This document shows positions 8,846-16,501 of a DNA stretch of 64,000 nt, in pieces; position 1 is the stretch's first letter; each line of letters begins with the position of its first letter. Origin of the DNA: Pseudomonas sp. HR96. Lineage in GTDB: Bacteria > Pseudomonadota > Gammaproteobacteria > Pseudomonadales > Pseudomonadaceae. The DNA lies in contig NZ_CP139141.1 of assembly GCF_034059295.1 (NCBI RefSeq), positions 3,269,001 to 3,333,000 of the forward strand, written 5' to 3'. A model generated the notes under the pieces. The model was not told the origin of the DNA. It searched no databases and saw only the letters and a program-made list of their open reading frames with translations. Position numbers and translations under genes: made by a program.

Positions 8846-9834
8846 CGCGAGGCTTTCTCCAGGTAGGACGTGTCGACCAACTCGGCCGGGGTCATGCTGG
8901 CTTGCATGAAGCCCAGGCTGTGCGAGTCGTTCATCAGGCGCTGGATGAACTGGATGTCGTTCGGGCCCAGCTCAGCCGACCAGCCCAGCCGGGTACGCGC
9001 CTGGGCAACGATCTGCTCGCCGCTGACGCTCTGGCCATTGGGCCCTAGAACCGGGTCCAGATGGAACGCGTCGGCAATGATGCGATTAGCCTCGGCTGGG
9101 TGCTGGTTGAGAAAATCAATCGCCTTGCGGTGCGCGCGCAGCAGCTTGACCACATCGTCCGGGCGCTCCTGCAGGGTTTTCGGCAACGCGATCACCACGT
9201 ACCACGGGTACTTCGGCGCTGCCTGGTTGACGTCCAGCAGTACCTTGGCCGAACCACGCGCCAGTGCCTGGCTGATGAAGGGTTCCCAAGTGAACGCCGC
9301 GTCGACGATACCGCGCTCCAGCGCCGCGTTCATGTTGCCAGGCGGCATGTCGACGATGTCCAGGTCGTGCTCGGGGTCCAGCCCGGCCTGATCGCGTAGC
9401 ACCAGGCCGCGCAACAGCACGTCCATGCCACTGCCTTTTTTCACCCCGGCCAGCTTCTTGCCCTTGAGCTGCTGCAGCTGGGTAATGGGGCTGTCCTGCC
9501 CGACGAGGACGGCGGCCTGGCCGTAGTTGACCTTGGCCAGAATGGTGCTCTTCAGCCCGCGCGAGTACCACTGGTACACCGGTGGCGTGCCAACGTAGGC
9601 CACGTCCAGCTCGCCAGCGGCCAGCGCCTGCTGAATCACCGGGCCGTCGCCAAGCGCCTTGAGGTCGACATCCAGGCCTTCCTCGCGATAGAAGCCTTGC
9701 TTGTCGGCGATCAGCGCCGGCGCATTGGCCATGGCAAATACATAGCCAATGCGCAGCGGGCGGTCGGCGGCCATGGCGGTGCTGGCAAACGCCAGCGCGC
9801 TGAGGGAAACGGCCAGCAGTGTGCGTCGAATCAT
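8842..9834 (-). CDS. Periplasmic binding protein, SsuA/TauA-like
   Basis: A 330-residue NMT1/SsuA-type solute-binding protein. The signal peptide spans about residues 1-22 (MIRRTLLAVSL core, cut after TAMA). Mature motifs include LRIGYVFAMANAPALIADKQGFY, DGPVIQQALAAGELDVAYVGTPP and PGNMNAALERGIVDAAFTWEP, all usual for binders of sulfonates, nitrate or related small organics. It overlaps the permease by 4 bp and follows the ATPase gene by 20 bp. The ligand is unknown: no monooxygenase such as SsuD or TauD is nearby, so a sulfonate is not supported by context. Confidence 0.9.
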   Translation of the reverse strand: MIRRTLLAVSLSALAFASTAMAADRPLRIGYVFAMANAPALIADKQGFYREEGLDVDLKALGDGPVIQQALAAGELDVAYVGTPPVYQWYSRGLKSTILAKVNYGQAAVLVGQDSPITQLQQLKGKKLAGVKKGSGMDVLLRGLVLRDQAGLDPEHDLDIVDMPPGNMNAALERGIVDAAFTWEPFISQALARGSAKVLLDVNQAAPKYPWYVVIALPKTLQERPDDVVKLLRAHRKAIDFLNQHPAEANRIIADAFHLDPVLGPNGQSVSGEQIVAQARTRLGWSAELGPNDIQFIQRLMNDSHSLGFMQASMTPAELVDTSYLEKASR

Positions 9835-9854
9835 GGAGTCATCTCGTGCAAGGT

Positions 9855-10703
9855 TCAGGCAGGTTCAAGGGAAAGCGACTGCGCCATGACCGTGGAGATG
9901 CGCTCCATCAGTTCGTTGCGATAGTCGAGAAATTGCGCCAGGCGCCGGGTAATGAGGTTGCTGCGCGGGCGTGGCAGGTCGATCGTCAATTCACTGTGAA
10001 TACCGCCCGGTGCGATGTTGAGCACCACCACGCGGTCAGCGAGAAACACCGCCTCGTCGATGTCGTGGGTAATGAACAGCACGGTCTGGCCGAGCTCGGC
10101 CCAGATGCGCAGGGTCTCCTCGTTCATATGGTTGCGGCTGATCGCATCGAGTGCAGCGAACGGCTCGTCCATCAGCAGCACGGTGGGCTGCAAAGCCAGC
10201 GTGCGTGCCAGCGAGACCCGTTGCTGCATGCCGCCGGACAGCTGATGCACCAGACGGGAGGCAGCGTGCTCCAGGCCGACCATGCGCAAATACGCGCGCG
10301 CCCGATGCTGCTGCTCGGCATCGCTGCCGCGGCCGGCCATGCGCAGGCCGAAGCGCACGTTGTCCAGCGCGCTGAGCCAGGGGAACAGCTGCGGTGCCTG
10401 GAACACATAGCCCAACTCCGGCAGTTCGGGACGCACTGCCTGGCCATTGATCAATACCTGGCCGCTGTGCGCTGTCTGAAAGCCTGCCAGCAGGTTGAGC
10501 AAGGTGGTCTTGCCGCAGCCGGAAGGACCGAGCACGGCGACGAACTCGCCGGGCCGCGCGTGCAGGCTGAAGTCGTCGAACACGCGATGGCCATTGCCGT
10601 AGGCAAAACCGATGGAGTCTACGCTGAGCGCGGCGCGGGCAATGGAGGGGTTCACAGGCATGGCAAAGGCGTTCAGGTCGTTTACAATGAGATTGCCTGA
10701 CAT
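9855..10703 (-). CDS. ABC transporter ATP-binding protein, SsuB/TauB-like
   Basis: The ATPase of the SsuABC-like importer has Walker A ([11 protein letters not shown]), signature [15 protein letters not shown], Walker B ([12 protein letters not shown]) and the H-loop [16 protein letters not shown]. The longest frame gives 282 residues from an ATG directly beside a pair of overlapping palindromes; a later ATG at 10661 (MPVNPS) would give 268 residues, nearer the usual family length. Neither has a strong ribosome site, so the start is open. It is the first gene of the operon and lies divergently from a GntR/HutC regulator. Confidence 0.88.
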   Translation of the reverse strand: MSGNLIVNDLNAFAMPVNPSIARAALSVDSIGFAYGNGHRVFDDFSLHARPGEFVAVLGPSGCGKTTLLNLLAGFQTAHSGQVLINGQAVRPELPELGYVFQAPQLFPWLSALDNVRFGLRMAGRGSDAEQQHRARAYLRMVGLEHAASRLVHQLSGGMQQRVSLARTLALQPTVLLMDEPFAALDAISRNHMNEETLRIWAELGQTVLFITHDIDEAVFLADRVVVLNIAPGGIHSELTIDLPRPRSNLITRRLAQFLDYRNELMERISTVMAQSLSLEPA

Positions 10704-10718
10704 AATACGTATTAATAC
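10704..10718. promoter_or_regulatory. Overlapping palindromes, candidate GntR operator
   Basis: AATACGTATTAATAC contains two perfect 10-bp palindromes sharing five bases: AATACGTATT (10704-10713) and GTATTAATAC (10709-10718). It sits in the short divergent gap between the ABC operon and the GntR/HutC gene. GTATTAATAC has the GT-N6-AC half-site layout seen at HutC-subfamily operators. Its position against the ATPase start suggests repression of the importer operon. Binding is inferred. Confidence 0.55.
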
Positions 10719-10781
10719 AAGCTGGCCCTAGACTGATTGTTCATATGGTTAGAATCCAGCGCATCGGGAAGTGGAATTCAC

Positions 10782-11510
10782 GTGTCGATCCAACGCGAAA
10801 GCAGCACCTCGCTCTATGAACAGATCGCTCGGCAATTGCTCGAGGAGATTCAGCGCGGCGAGTTCGAACCCAGCGGCAAGTTGCCGTCCGAAGCCCAGCT
10901 GGGCGAGCGCTTCGGCGTCAGCCGGGTCACCGTGCGCCTGGCGGTGGGCAAGCTCAGCGCAGACGGCGTGGTCGAGCGCAAGCAGGGCAAAGGGACCTAT
11001 GCAGCGCCGCGGCAGGTGCGTCATGGCCTGGACGCGCTGCGCAGTTTTCATGAGGCTTTGCTGCTGCAAGGGCTGCAGCCGAGCATGCGAGTGATCGAAC
11101 ATCGCCTGCAGGCGGTGCCCGAAGCATTGGCCGGTCTGTTCGCCGGGGCCCGGCAGTGTCTGTGTGTCGAGCGGTTGCACTATGTCGAGCAAGAGCCGAT
11201 CGCGCTGGGTCGCAGCTACCTGCCGGCGCAGATGGCCGAGGTCGACTGGGGACAGGCCCAGGACGAGCCGATCTACTCGCTGCTGGCACGGGTAACCGGG
11301 GTGCCGGTGCGGCGCGCCGACCTGGCAATTCGCGCGCAACAGGCCGATGCCGCGCTAGCCCGGGCCCTGGGCATCAAGCGCGGTGCGGCGTTGCTGGTGA
11401 TGGAGCGCACCTCGTGGACCGGTGACGAGCACTTCTGCGATCGCACCACGTTCTACATCCGCCCGGAGCGCTATGCGTTTGTATTGAGCGGAATGTTTAC
11501 CACGCCTTGA
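10782..11510 (+). CDS. GntR family regulator, HutC/UTRA subfamily
   Basis: The 242-residue regulator has an N-terminal winged helix (LYEQIARQLLEEI, LPSEAQLGERFGVSRVTVRLAV, GVVERKQGKGTYAA) and a C-terminal UTRA ligand domain from about residue 85, with VERLHYVEQEPIALGRSYLP and ALGIKRGAALLVMERTSW. Its ligand is probably the substrate or product of the adjacent ABC/DUF3604 operon. The GTG at 10782 with GGGAAGTGG upstream is preferred over a TTG 45 bp earlier that would add a non-conserved leader. It is transcribed divergently from the operon, with candidate operator palindromes in between. Confidence 0.88.
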   Translation: MSIQRESSTSLYEQIARQLLEEIQRGEFEPSGKLPSEAQLGERFGVSRVTVRLAVGKLSADGVVERKQGKGTYAAPRQVRHGLDALRSFHEALLLQGLQPSMRVIEHRLQAVPEALAGLFAGARQCLCVERLHYVEQEPIALGRSYLPAQMAEVDWGQAQDEPIYSLLARVTGVPVRRADLAIRAQQADAALARALGIKRGAALLVMERTSWTGDEHFCDRTTFYIRPERYAFVLSGMFTTP

Positions 11511-11654
11511 TCGAATCGCTTCGATCATCGCTCACGTCTCCCAGAACACCAGCGCGCCGGGGGCGCTACGGACAGATGCCGCTGTACGCCGAGCTTGCTC
11601 AGGCCCGTTGTTGACGGCAGACTTCGCGGCTTTGCCGACGGATAAGAGTTACCC

Positions 11655-11879
11655 ATGACTGACGAAACTGCAGAAGCGATCAAGGCCCGCAAGCTGACCC
11701 AGCTCGAAGCGGTGCTCGAAGCCATGAGCAGCGAAACCCGCGAGCTGTCGCGCGCGTTCTACCACGGCTGGATTCTCTCGGCGGCCATGGAATTGTGGGA
11801 TCGCGGCGTGTTCACCCAGGAGGAGCGCCTGGCCATCGAGGCGCGGGTCACCTTGATTGCCCAGGGGCCCGAGGAGTAA
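11655..11879 (+). CDS. Small hypothetical protein, 74 residues
   Basis: Sequence begins MTDETAEAIKARKLTQLEAV and ends IAQGPEE. It is acidic, rich in Glu and Ala, predicted helical, without signal peptide or membrane segment. GGATAAGAG lies upstream of the ATG, a weak ribosome site. The gene stands alone between the GntR regulator and a repeat-rich gap. Codon use matches its neighbours, so it is probably a real Pseudomonas gene; I do not recognise a function. Confidence 0.65.
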   Translation: MTDETAEAIKARKLTQLEAVLEAMSSETRELSRAFYHGWILSAAMELWDRGVFTQEERLAIEARVTLIAQGPEE

Positions 11880-12351
11880 CCGCTACCACCGAGGTGATGC
11901 CCTCGCCAGCTTTGTCGGCTCCTACAGGATCGCCTTGGCGCATGGCGGTGTGTCGTCGAACAGCGAAGGCGGTCGCGGTGATGCCACTGAATGCATATAA
12001 ATCGAAACAGATGTAGGAGCGTGCGAAGCCCGCGATAGGCCGCGCGGGCGGCCGCTGGTGGCCATATTGGACATTTCGCCGGGCGCCCGAAGATCAAACC
12101 GGCCTGGCGGCCTCTCGGGGCTTTGCCCCTCCCACGGGCCTGTCATGAAAATCAATCACGGCCACTACCGGCCGCCCGCGCGGCCTATCGCGGGCTTCCG
12201 GAGCGCCGGACCGGCGCGCTCCCACGTTTGTTTCGGGCGTATGCATCCAGATGCATCACCTATGACCGCCTTGGTGCCTGGCGGTCTATCGTCGGAGATC
12301 AAGAGCGGTCAACCGTTGTTTGCAACCATAGAATCTCCCACGCCGGTTCGC
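11880..12351. other. Gene-free, repeat-rich stretch of 472 bp
   Basis: No credible gene. From left to right it holds a REP-like half (GGCTCCTACAG at 11917-11927), a REP arm starting TGTAGGAGC at 12012, a GC-rich element (about 12094-12140, with CGGGGCTTTGCCCCTCCCAC) and the opposite REP arm to about 12224. About 125 bp of plain sequence follows before exbD. These are the usual intergenic mobile palindromes of Pseudomonas. Confidence 0.7.
12025..12198. repeat. Inverted pair of REP elements with exact 29-bp arms
   Basis: Bases 12025-12053 are the exact reverse complement of 12170-12198. Each arm carries the core CCCGCGATAGGCCGCGCGGG or its complement. The 116 bp between them includes a shorter GC-rich hairpin element, CGGGGCTTTGCCCCTCC. 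Paired inverted REPs (BIME or REPIN arrangement) are spread by RAYT transposases in Pseudomonas; none is encoded here. Confidence 0.8.
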
Positions 12352-12753
12352 CTACTTGGCGGTGATCACCGCCAACTTGGTGATACCGGCTTTCTCAATG
12401 GTGGCCATGGCCTTGGCCACCTGGCCGTAATTCACCCCATCGTCGGCCTGCAGTTGCACGCGCAATTCGGGGTCCTTGCTCCTCGCCCCGTCGAGGCGGC
12501 CACTGAGCTGCTCCAGATCGATCTTGTCCTTGTCGAAGAAGAACTGGCCCTTGTCGTCGATGCTGACCACCACCGGGTCCTTCTGCTCGACCGGCGCCAC
12601 GGCGTCGGTCCTGGGCAGGTTGATCGGGATCGAGTTGGTCAGCAGCGGTGCGGTGACGATGAACACCACCAGCAGCACGAGCATCACGTCCACCAGCGGC
12701 GTGACGTTGATCTCGCTCAATACTTCATCGCTGTCCTGGGTCGAGAACGCCAT
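12352..12753 (-). CDS. exbD: TonB-system inner-membrane protein ExbD
   Basis: The 133-residue ExbD has one transmembrane helix (about residues 18-38) in which Asp22 of INVTPLVDVMLVLLVV is the proton-path residue needed for coupling. The periplasmic domain ends KLAVITAK. With ExbB it forms the proton-driven motor that energises TonB for uptake of iron-siderophores, B12 and similar ligands. It starts 1 bp after the exbB stop and is the last gene of tonB-exbB-exbD, the order of the Pseudomonas tonB2 type locus. Confidence 0.95.
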   Translation of the reverse strand: MAFSTQDSDEVLSEINVTPLVDVMLVLLVVFIVTAPLLTNSIPINLPRTDAVAPVEQKDPVVVSIDDKGQFFFDKDKIDLEQLSGRLDGARSKDPELRVQLQADDGVNYGQVAKAMATIEKAGITKLAVITAK

Positions 12754-12754
12754 G

Positions 12755-13477
12755 TCAGGAAGCCTCTTTCACGTTGCGAGGGGTGCCAGGCTGGGCACTT
12801 TTGTGCGCGGCCGGGTGGGTCAGCACGCGGAACTGACTCTTCTGCGCCAGGCTGTAGAAGTCATGGGCGAAGTCGTCGAGGTCGGCCGCGGTGAGCTTCA
12901 GCCGGCGCAGGAAGTAGTTGTAGACCAGCACCGCTGGCACAGCGACAGCGATCCCCACGCCGGTGGCGACCAGAGACGCACCAATGGGCCCGGCCACGGT
13001 TTCGAGGCTGGCGGAGCCGGCCGCGCTGATGCCTTTGAGCGCCGACATGATGCCCCAGACCGTCCCGAACAGGCCGATGAAGGGTGAAGTGCTGCCGATA
13101 CTGGCGAGCACCGCCAGCCCGCTTTCCAGCGAGCGGCGTTCACGCACGATCTGCTGTCGCAGGGCGCGCTCCAGGCGGTCCTGATGATTGATGGCCTGGC
13201 TCAGGTCGCTGGCCGAACCTTCGTGGACCTGGATCGCGGCGTAGCCGGCGGCAGCGACACGGGCGGCGGCACCCGGGTTGGACTGGGTCAGCGGAGCGGC
13301 GGAATCGAGGCTGGAGGCAGCCCAGAACTGCTTGTGGAATTTGCGATCCTGCACCTTCAAGCGGGTGAACTGGCCAGCCTTGAGCAGGAACAGGCCCCAG
13401 GTGGCAACGGAGAACAGGATGAGCAGCCAGATGACGGTGGATTCAATCGAGGCAAAGGGCGAAGCGATGAGGTTCAT
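12755..13477 (-). CDS. exbB: TonB-system inner-membrane protein ExbB
   Basis: A 240-residue MotA/TolQ/ExbB family proton-channel protein with three membrane segments: WLLILFSVATWGLFLL near the start, then two helices in the ASIGSTSPFIGLFGTVWGIM and GVGIAVAVPAVLVYNYFL regions. The start MNLIASPFAS gives the usual ExbB length; the frame is open a further 98 codons upstream, but that segment is not ExbB-like. It lies between tonB (85 bp upstream) and exbD (1 bp downstream) and forms the motor pentamer with ExbD. Confidence 0.94.
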   Translation of the reverse strand: MNLIASPFASIESTVIWLLILFSVATWGLFLLKAGQFTRLKVQDRKFHKQFWAASSLDSAAPLTQSNPGAAARVAAAGYAAIQVHEGSASDLSQAINHQDRLERALRQQIVRERRSLESGLAVLASIGSTSPFIGLFGTVWGIMSALKGISAAGSASLETVAGPIGASLVATGVGIAVAVPAVLVYNYFLRRLKLTAADLDDFAHDFYSLAQKSQFRVLTHPAAHKSAQPGTPRNVKEAS

Positions 13478-13562
13478 GGCGTGGTCTCGCAAATAAGGTC
13501 GGGTGGTGACGGTGCTCCTTTGGTGGTGGTCGCCCGTGGTGAATCGGCACTGCGCATAACGG

Positions 13563-14372
13563 TTATTTGAGCTTGAAATCGATCGGCACGCTGACCCAGC
13601 CGGCCTGCGGCACATCACCCTGCTTGGCCGGGACGAAGCTCCAGCGCTTGACCGCGGCAACGGCGGCGTCGTCCAGCTGGCTGCGACCGCTGCTGGTCTG
13701 GATCTGGATCTCGCCGGGTTGGCCGCTGGGCAGCACGTGCACGCGCAGCAGCACGGTGCCTTCCCAACCACGGCGCATGGCCAGGTCCGGGTATTGAGGC
13801 GCCGGGTTTTTCAGGTAACCGGCACTGGCCGAGGGCGGCGTCACCGGCGCGGGCGCAGGCGGCGCCGGTGGTGCAGGTGCAGCCACCGGTGCCGGCGCAG
13901 GCGGGGTGGGCGCCGGTTGTTCGACGGCCTTGGCCACTGGTTTGGGTAACGGTTTAGGCACCGGCTTGGGCTTGACGATCTTCTTTGGCGCCGGCTTGGC
14001 CGCCAGTTCGTCTACCACCGGGGGCGGGGGTGGTGGCGGCTCGACCACCGGCGGTGCCGGAGCCGGCGGCGGGGGTTGCACAACGGGCGGCGCCGGTTGG
14101 GAGAATTCGATGGTCATCGGCGGAACCTGCGGGGGTACCACGGGCAGCACCGGGGTCGGGTTCTGGCTGACCCAGTAGATCACCGCACCGTGCAACACCA
14201 ACGCCAATGCCCCCAGCAACACCCCTTCGCGGCGGCTGAGCAGCGGGCCGGGCGGCCGCTGCAGGCGCAAGGTGCCCAGGGGCTGGCGCAGCGCCTGGCC
14301 GAGGTCGACTAGCTCGCCGTCAGGTCGCCACAGCACCTGGGCGGCACTGGCGGCGGTCTGGACATTGCCCAT
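13563..14372 (-). CDS. tonB: Energy transducer TonB
   Basis: A 269-residue TonB with a roughly 48-residue cytoplasmic N-terminal extension, unlike the short E. coli form. The signal-anchor helix is at about residues 50-69 (VLLGALALVLHGAVIYWV, with His61). A long Pro-rich and Lys-Pro linker covers about 75-180, and the C-terminal domain (YPDLAMRRGWEGTVLLRVHVLP, WSFVPAKQGD) contacts TonB boxes of outer-membrane receptors. N-terminal extensions occur in several Pseudomonas TonBs. It leads the tonB-exbB-exbD operon; an inverted repeat lies about 65 bp upstream. Confidence 0.94.
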   Translation of the reverse strand: MGNVQTAASAAQVLWRPDGELVDLGQALRQPLGTLRLQRPPGPLLSRREGVLLGALALVLHGAVIYWVSQNPTPVLPVVPPQVPPMTIEFSQPAPPVVQPPPPAPAPPVVEPPPPPPPVVDELAAKPAPKKIVKPKPVPKPLPKPVAKAVEQPAPTPPAPAPVAAPAPPAPPAPAPVTPPSASAGYLKNPAPQYPDLAMRRGWEGTVLLRVHVLPSGQPGEIQIQTSSGRSQLDDAAVAAVKRWSFVPAKQGDVPQAGWVSVPIDFKLK

Positions 14373-14762
14373 TGATTACACTCCTGGATGTTTGTAGATC
14401 CTGCCTGGTGGCGGCAATCATCCCGGGAGTGGGTCATAACGCAAAAGAATATTTACTTCTGGCGTTATAACCGCCCCACCTATGCGCGATGGCTCTACAC
14501 AGACATCCCGACCGCTCTGGCCCAGGCTCTGCTGGCACGTCTGCATTTAGATTGCGCATGCAGGCGGGGGCGAATTGGGATGCCCTGATGCCTCAGCCTG
14601 TTCAGGCAACAGCGGGCAAGCCTGGAAACATCCAGTCATCCTTCCTTCAAAACGTTTCAGACTCTCCCGCTAAAGCTGCGCTGGCCACTGAGGTTAGCTT
14701 GCCAGGGTTCGCCATCGGTTTGGCGGACGCCGCCAGTCAGGCGACCTCACAAGGAAATCTGG
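14373..14762. other. 390-bp intergenic region between tonB and the S74-domain gene
   Basis: It should hold two divergent promoters. The tonB side contains the dyad listed separately. The remainder (about 14480-14760) shows no open frame with gene-like features, no tRNA and no clear terminator. The plus-strand gene is preceded by AAGGAAATCTGG, a good ribosome site. Confidence 0.5.
14436..14468. promoter_or_regulatory. Dyad upstream of tonB
   Basis: ATAACGC (14436-14442) and GCGTTAT (14462-14468) are perfect inverted arms, with AGAA and TTCT nested inside about the same centre over an AT-rich core (AATATTTAC). It lies about 65 bp upstream of the tonB start, the right range for an operator. It does not match the Fur consensus well, so the binding protein is unknown. 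Confidence 0.45.
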
Positions 14763-15233
14763 ATGAACGTTCTTCCCTTCATCAGCGGTGCTATCGGCAC
14801 CGCTTCCATCGTCTTCGCCGCCGCAGCCTTCGCCGAGGCGCCAGTGCCACTTGCCCCATTGGCCAACAACGGCGGGCCAGGTTTCTGCCCGCCGAATGCA
14901 CCGAACTGCCCGGGCTTTGGCGACATTGGTGCCGAATGCTGTCCGTTCAGCGACGAGAGTCTGAAAACCAACGTGGTGCCGTTGAAATCAGCGACCGAAC
15001 AGCTGCTGAAAATTCATGGCGTGACCTTCGAGTGGAAAGATGGCGCGCGCAAGGACATCGGCGTGGTGGCGCAGGACGTGGCCAAAGTCTATCCGCAGCT
15101 GACGCGTACCCAGGATGGGTTGATGCAGGTCGACTACAACAAGCTGGTCGCCCCGCTGATCGAGTCGGTGCGCGAGCTCAATGCGCGCATTGAAGCACTG
15201 GAAGCAGCCAAGCCGTCGGTCAACGCCAAGTAG
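14763..15233 (+). CDS. Secreted protein with a tail-spike S74 intramolecular chaperone-type domain
   Basis: A 156-residue protein. A signal peptide covers about residues 1-24 (MNVLPFISGAIGTASIVFAA, cut after FAEA or nearby). A short Cys- and Pro-rich stretch (FCPPNAPNCPGF, ECCPF) follows, then from about residue 64 a domain resembling the peptidase S74 fold: SDESLKTNVVPLKSATEQLL, FEWKDGARKDIGVVAQDV and a coiled-coil end VDYNKLVAPLIESVRELNARIEALEAA. In phage tail fibres this domain trimerises and cleaves itself off. Here it stands almost alone behind an export signal, with no fibre upstream. Its role is unknown. Confidence 0.75.
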   Translation: MNVLPFISGAIGTASIVFAAAAFAEAPVPLAPLANNGGPGFCPPNAPNCPGFGDIGAECCPFSDESLKTNVVPLKSATEQLLKIHGVTFEWKDGARKDIGVVAQDVAKVYPQLTRTQDGLMQVDYNKLVAPLIESVRELNARIEALEAAKPSVNAK

Positions 15234-15272
15234 TCCAGCGACAATGCCGATACCCGCCCTTCCCCGCCAATC

Positions 15273-16322
15273 CTACTGATTGGCGGTCTGCATGCCGGCG
15301 TGGCCATCGATGACCAGGGTATGGTCGAAGAAACGCCCGGCGTCGGTGATCAGACTACGGTGCACCGCTGCCCGGTCGACTTCACCCGGGTCATTGCACA
15401 GTCCCGGCACGGCCAGCTTCTGCGCGTCGGTGCACGGCGCCATGAAGACGAAATGGCCTCCGCCGGCGATCAGGCGCAGTTCCGGATGATTGGGCAGTTT
15501 GCGCGCCAGGGCGCCAGCGTTCTTGTCGAGCAGCAGCAACTGGTCGCGGTCACCGCTGTAGATCAGCGTCGGCACGTGGACTTCGCTCAGGGTATGTCGG
15601 CCGAACATCAAGCTCAGCGGGGCCATCAGCAGCAAGGCGTGCACGCGGGGGTCGGCTGCGGCAGTAAGGTCCTCGCGGTCGGCCACCAGTTCGCCCTGGG
15701 TCTTGCAGGCGTCCATGTCCTGGGGTTGCTCGGCGCAATAGCGGCGCAGGCGCTGCAGGTCAGGCTGCGCGCCAGAGAGGATCAGCGCGGTCTCGCCACC
15801 GGCCGAATAGCCGATCACGCCCACCTGCTTGGCGTCCACGAACGGTGACAGGGTCGAATCGCCGAGGGCGGCGGTGATGGCGGCGGAAATCTGCATCGGC
15901 CGGCCATACAGATTGCTCAAGGCGCCCAGGCGGCTGTGGTCCTTGTAGTTGTCGCCAGGGTGAAACACGGCGACCACGACAAAACCCTTGCGGGTCAGGG
16001 AGGTGATCAGGTCATGCAGGGCCAGGGGGGTGCCAGCGTTGCCGTGCGAGAGCATCAGCATGGGGTAGCGACCGATGGCGATGCGCGCATCTTCGGTGGC
16101 CTCGATGCTGTAGCCTTCCAGGCTGCTGACGTGTTCACGGGCGTTCGACGGGTAGAAAGCCAAAGCACGCATGGGCTGGCCATCCAGTGGGTCGTTGAAG
16201 GTCAGCTCGTGGTAGCCAACGCTCCAGTTTGGGTGCGGCGCGGCCTCGATCTGCACCGAAAACAAGCCCAGGAAGAGAAGCAGTGCGCTGCTGACGATCA
16301 GGTAAGTGCATGAACGCGTCAT
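15273..16322 (-). CDS. Secreted alpha/beta hydrolase, dienelactone-hydrolase or lipase-like
   Basis: A 349-residue hydrolase with an N-terminal hydrophobic signal (LIVSSALLLFLGLFS). The nucleophile elbow is GYSAGG, the oxyanion-hole region is LMLSHGNAG, and the late IAGGGHFVF supplies the catalytic His. Cysteines in the C-terminal half (YCAEQPQDMDACK, APCTDAQK, GLCND) fit a periplasmic or secreted protein with disulfides. The start MTRSCTYL is chosen because the signal peptide begins there and AAGGTGG precedes it; the frame is open 34 codons further. Substrate unknown. It converges with the S74-domain gene. Confidence 0.82.
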   Translation of the reverse strand: MTRSCTYLIVSSALLLFLGLFSVQIEAAPHPNWSVGYHELTFNDPLDGQPMRALAFYPSNAREHVSSLEGYSIEATEDARIAIGRYPMLMLSHGNAGTPLALHDLITSLTRKGFVVVAVFHPGDNYKDHSRLGALSNLYGRPMQISAAITAALGDSTLSPFVDAKQVGVIGYSAGGETALILSGAQPDLQRLRRYCAEQPQDMDACKTQGELVADREDLTAAADPRVHALLLMAPLSLMFGRHTLSEVHVPTLIYSGDRDQLLLLDKNAGALARKLPNHPELRLIAGGGHFVFMAPCTDAQKLAVPGLCNDPGEVDRAAVHRSLITDAGRFFDHTLVIDGHAGMQTANQ

Positions 16323-16463
16323 GGGGGTGCCCACCTTGGCAAAGATCAAGAAGACCTGCACTTTGGATAGCGGGGGTAACCGCACAGTTCCGACTATCTG
16401 AGCAGCATAGTCCGGGTCTGCCAAAGTGCCTGCGTGCCTGGAACTAGCACAAGGTGGGCCAAC

Positions 16464-16490
16464 TCGCTCGCTGGCGAGGCCAGCGAGCGA
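16464..16490. terminator. Hairpin terminator after azoR
   Basis: A perfect 12-bp stem (TCGCTCGCTGGC with GCCAGCGAGCGA) and GAG loop, 11 bp downstream of the azoR stop codon on its strand. The design matches the hairpin at 5628. Confidence 0.6.
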
Positions 16491-16501
16491 TGATGCGGCT
16501 A

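Noticed and set aside
12352..14372. MotAB/TolQR motor genes
   Set aside because: ExbB/ExbD resemble TolQ/TolR, but the adjacent TonB with Pro-rich linker and the usual ExbD Asp22 motif define the TonB motor.
14763..15233. Prophage remnant
   Set aside because: One S74-type domain with a signal peptide is not enough; no capsid, tail, integrase or lysis genes are near, and the GH19 gene lies 47 kb away.
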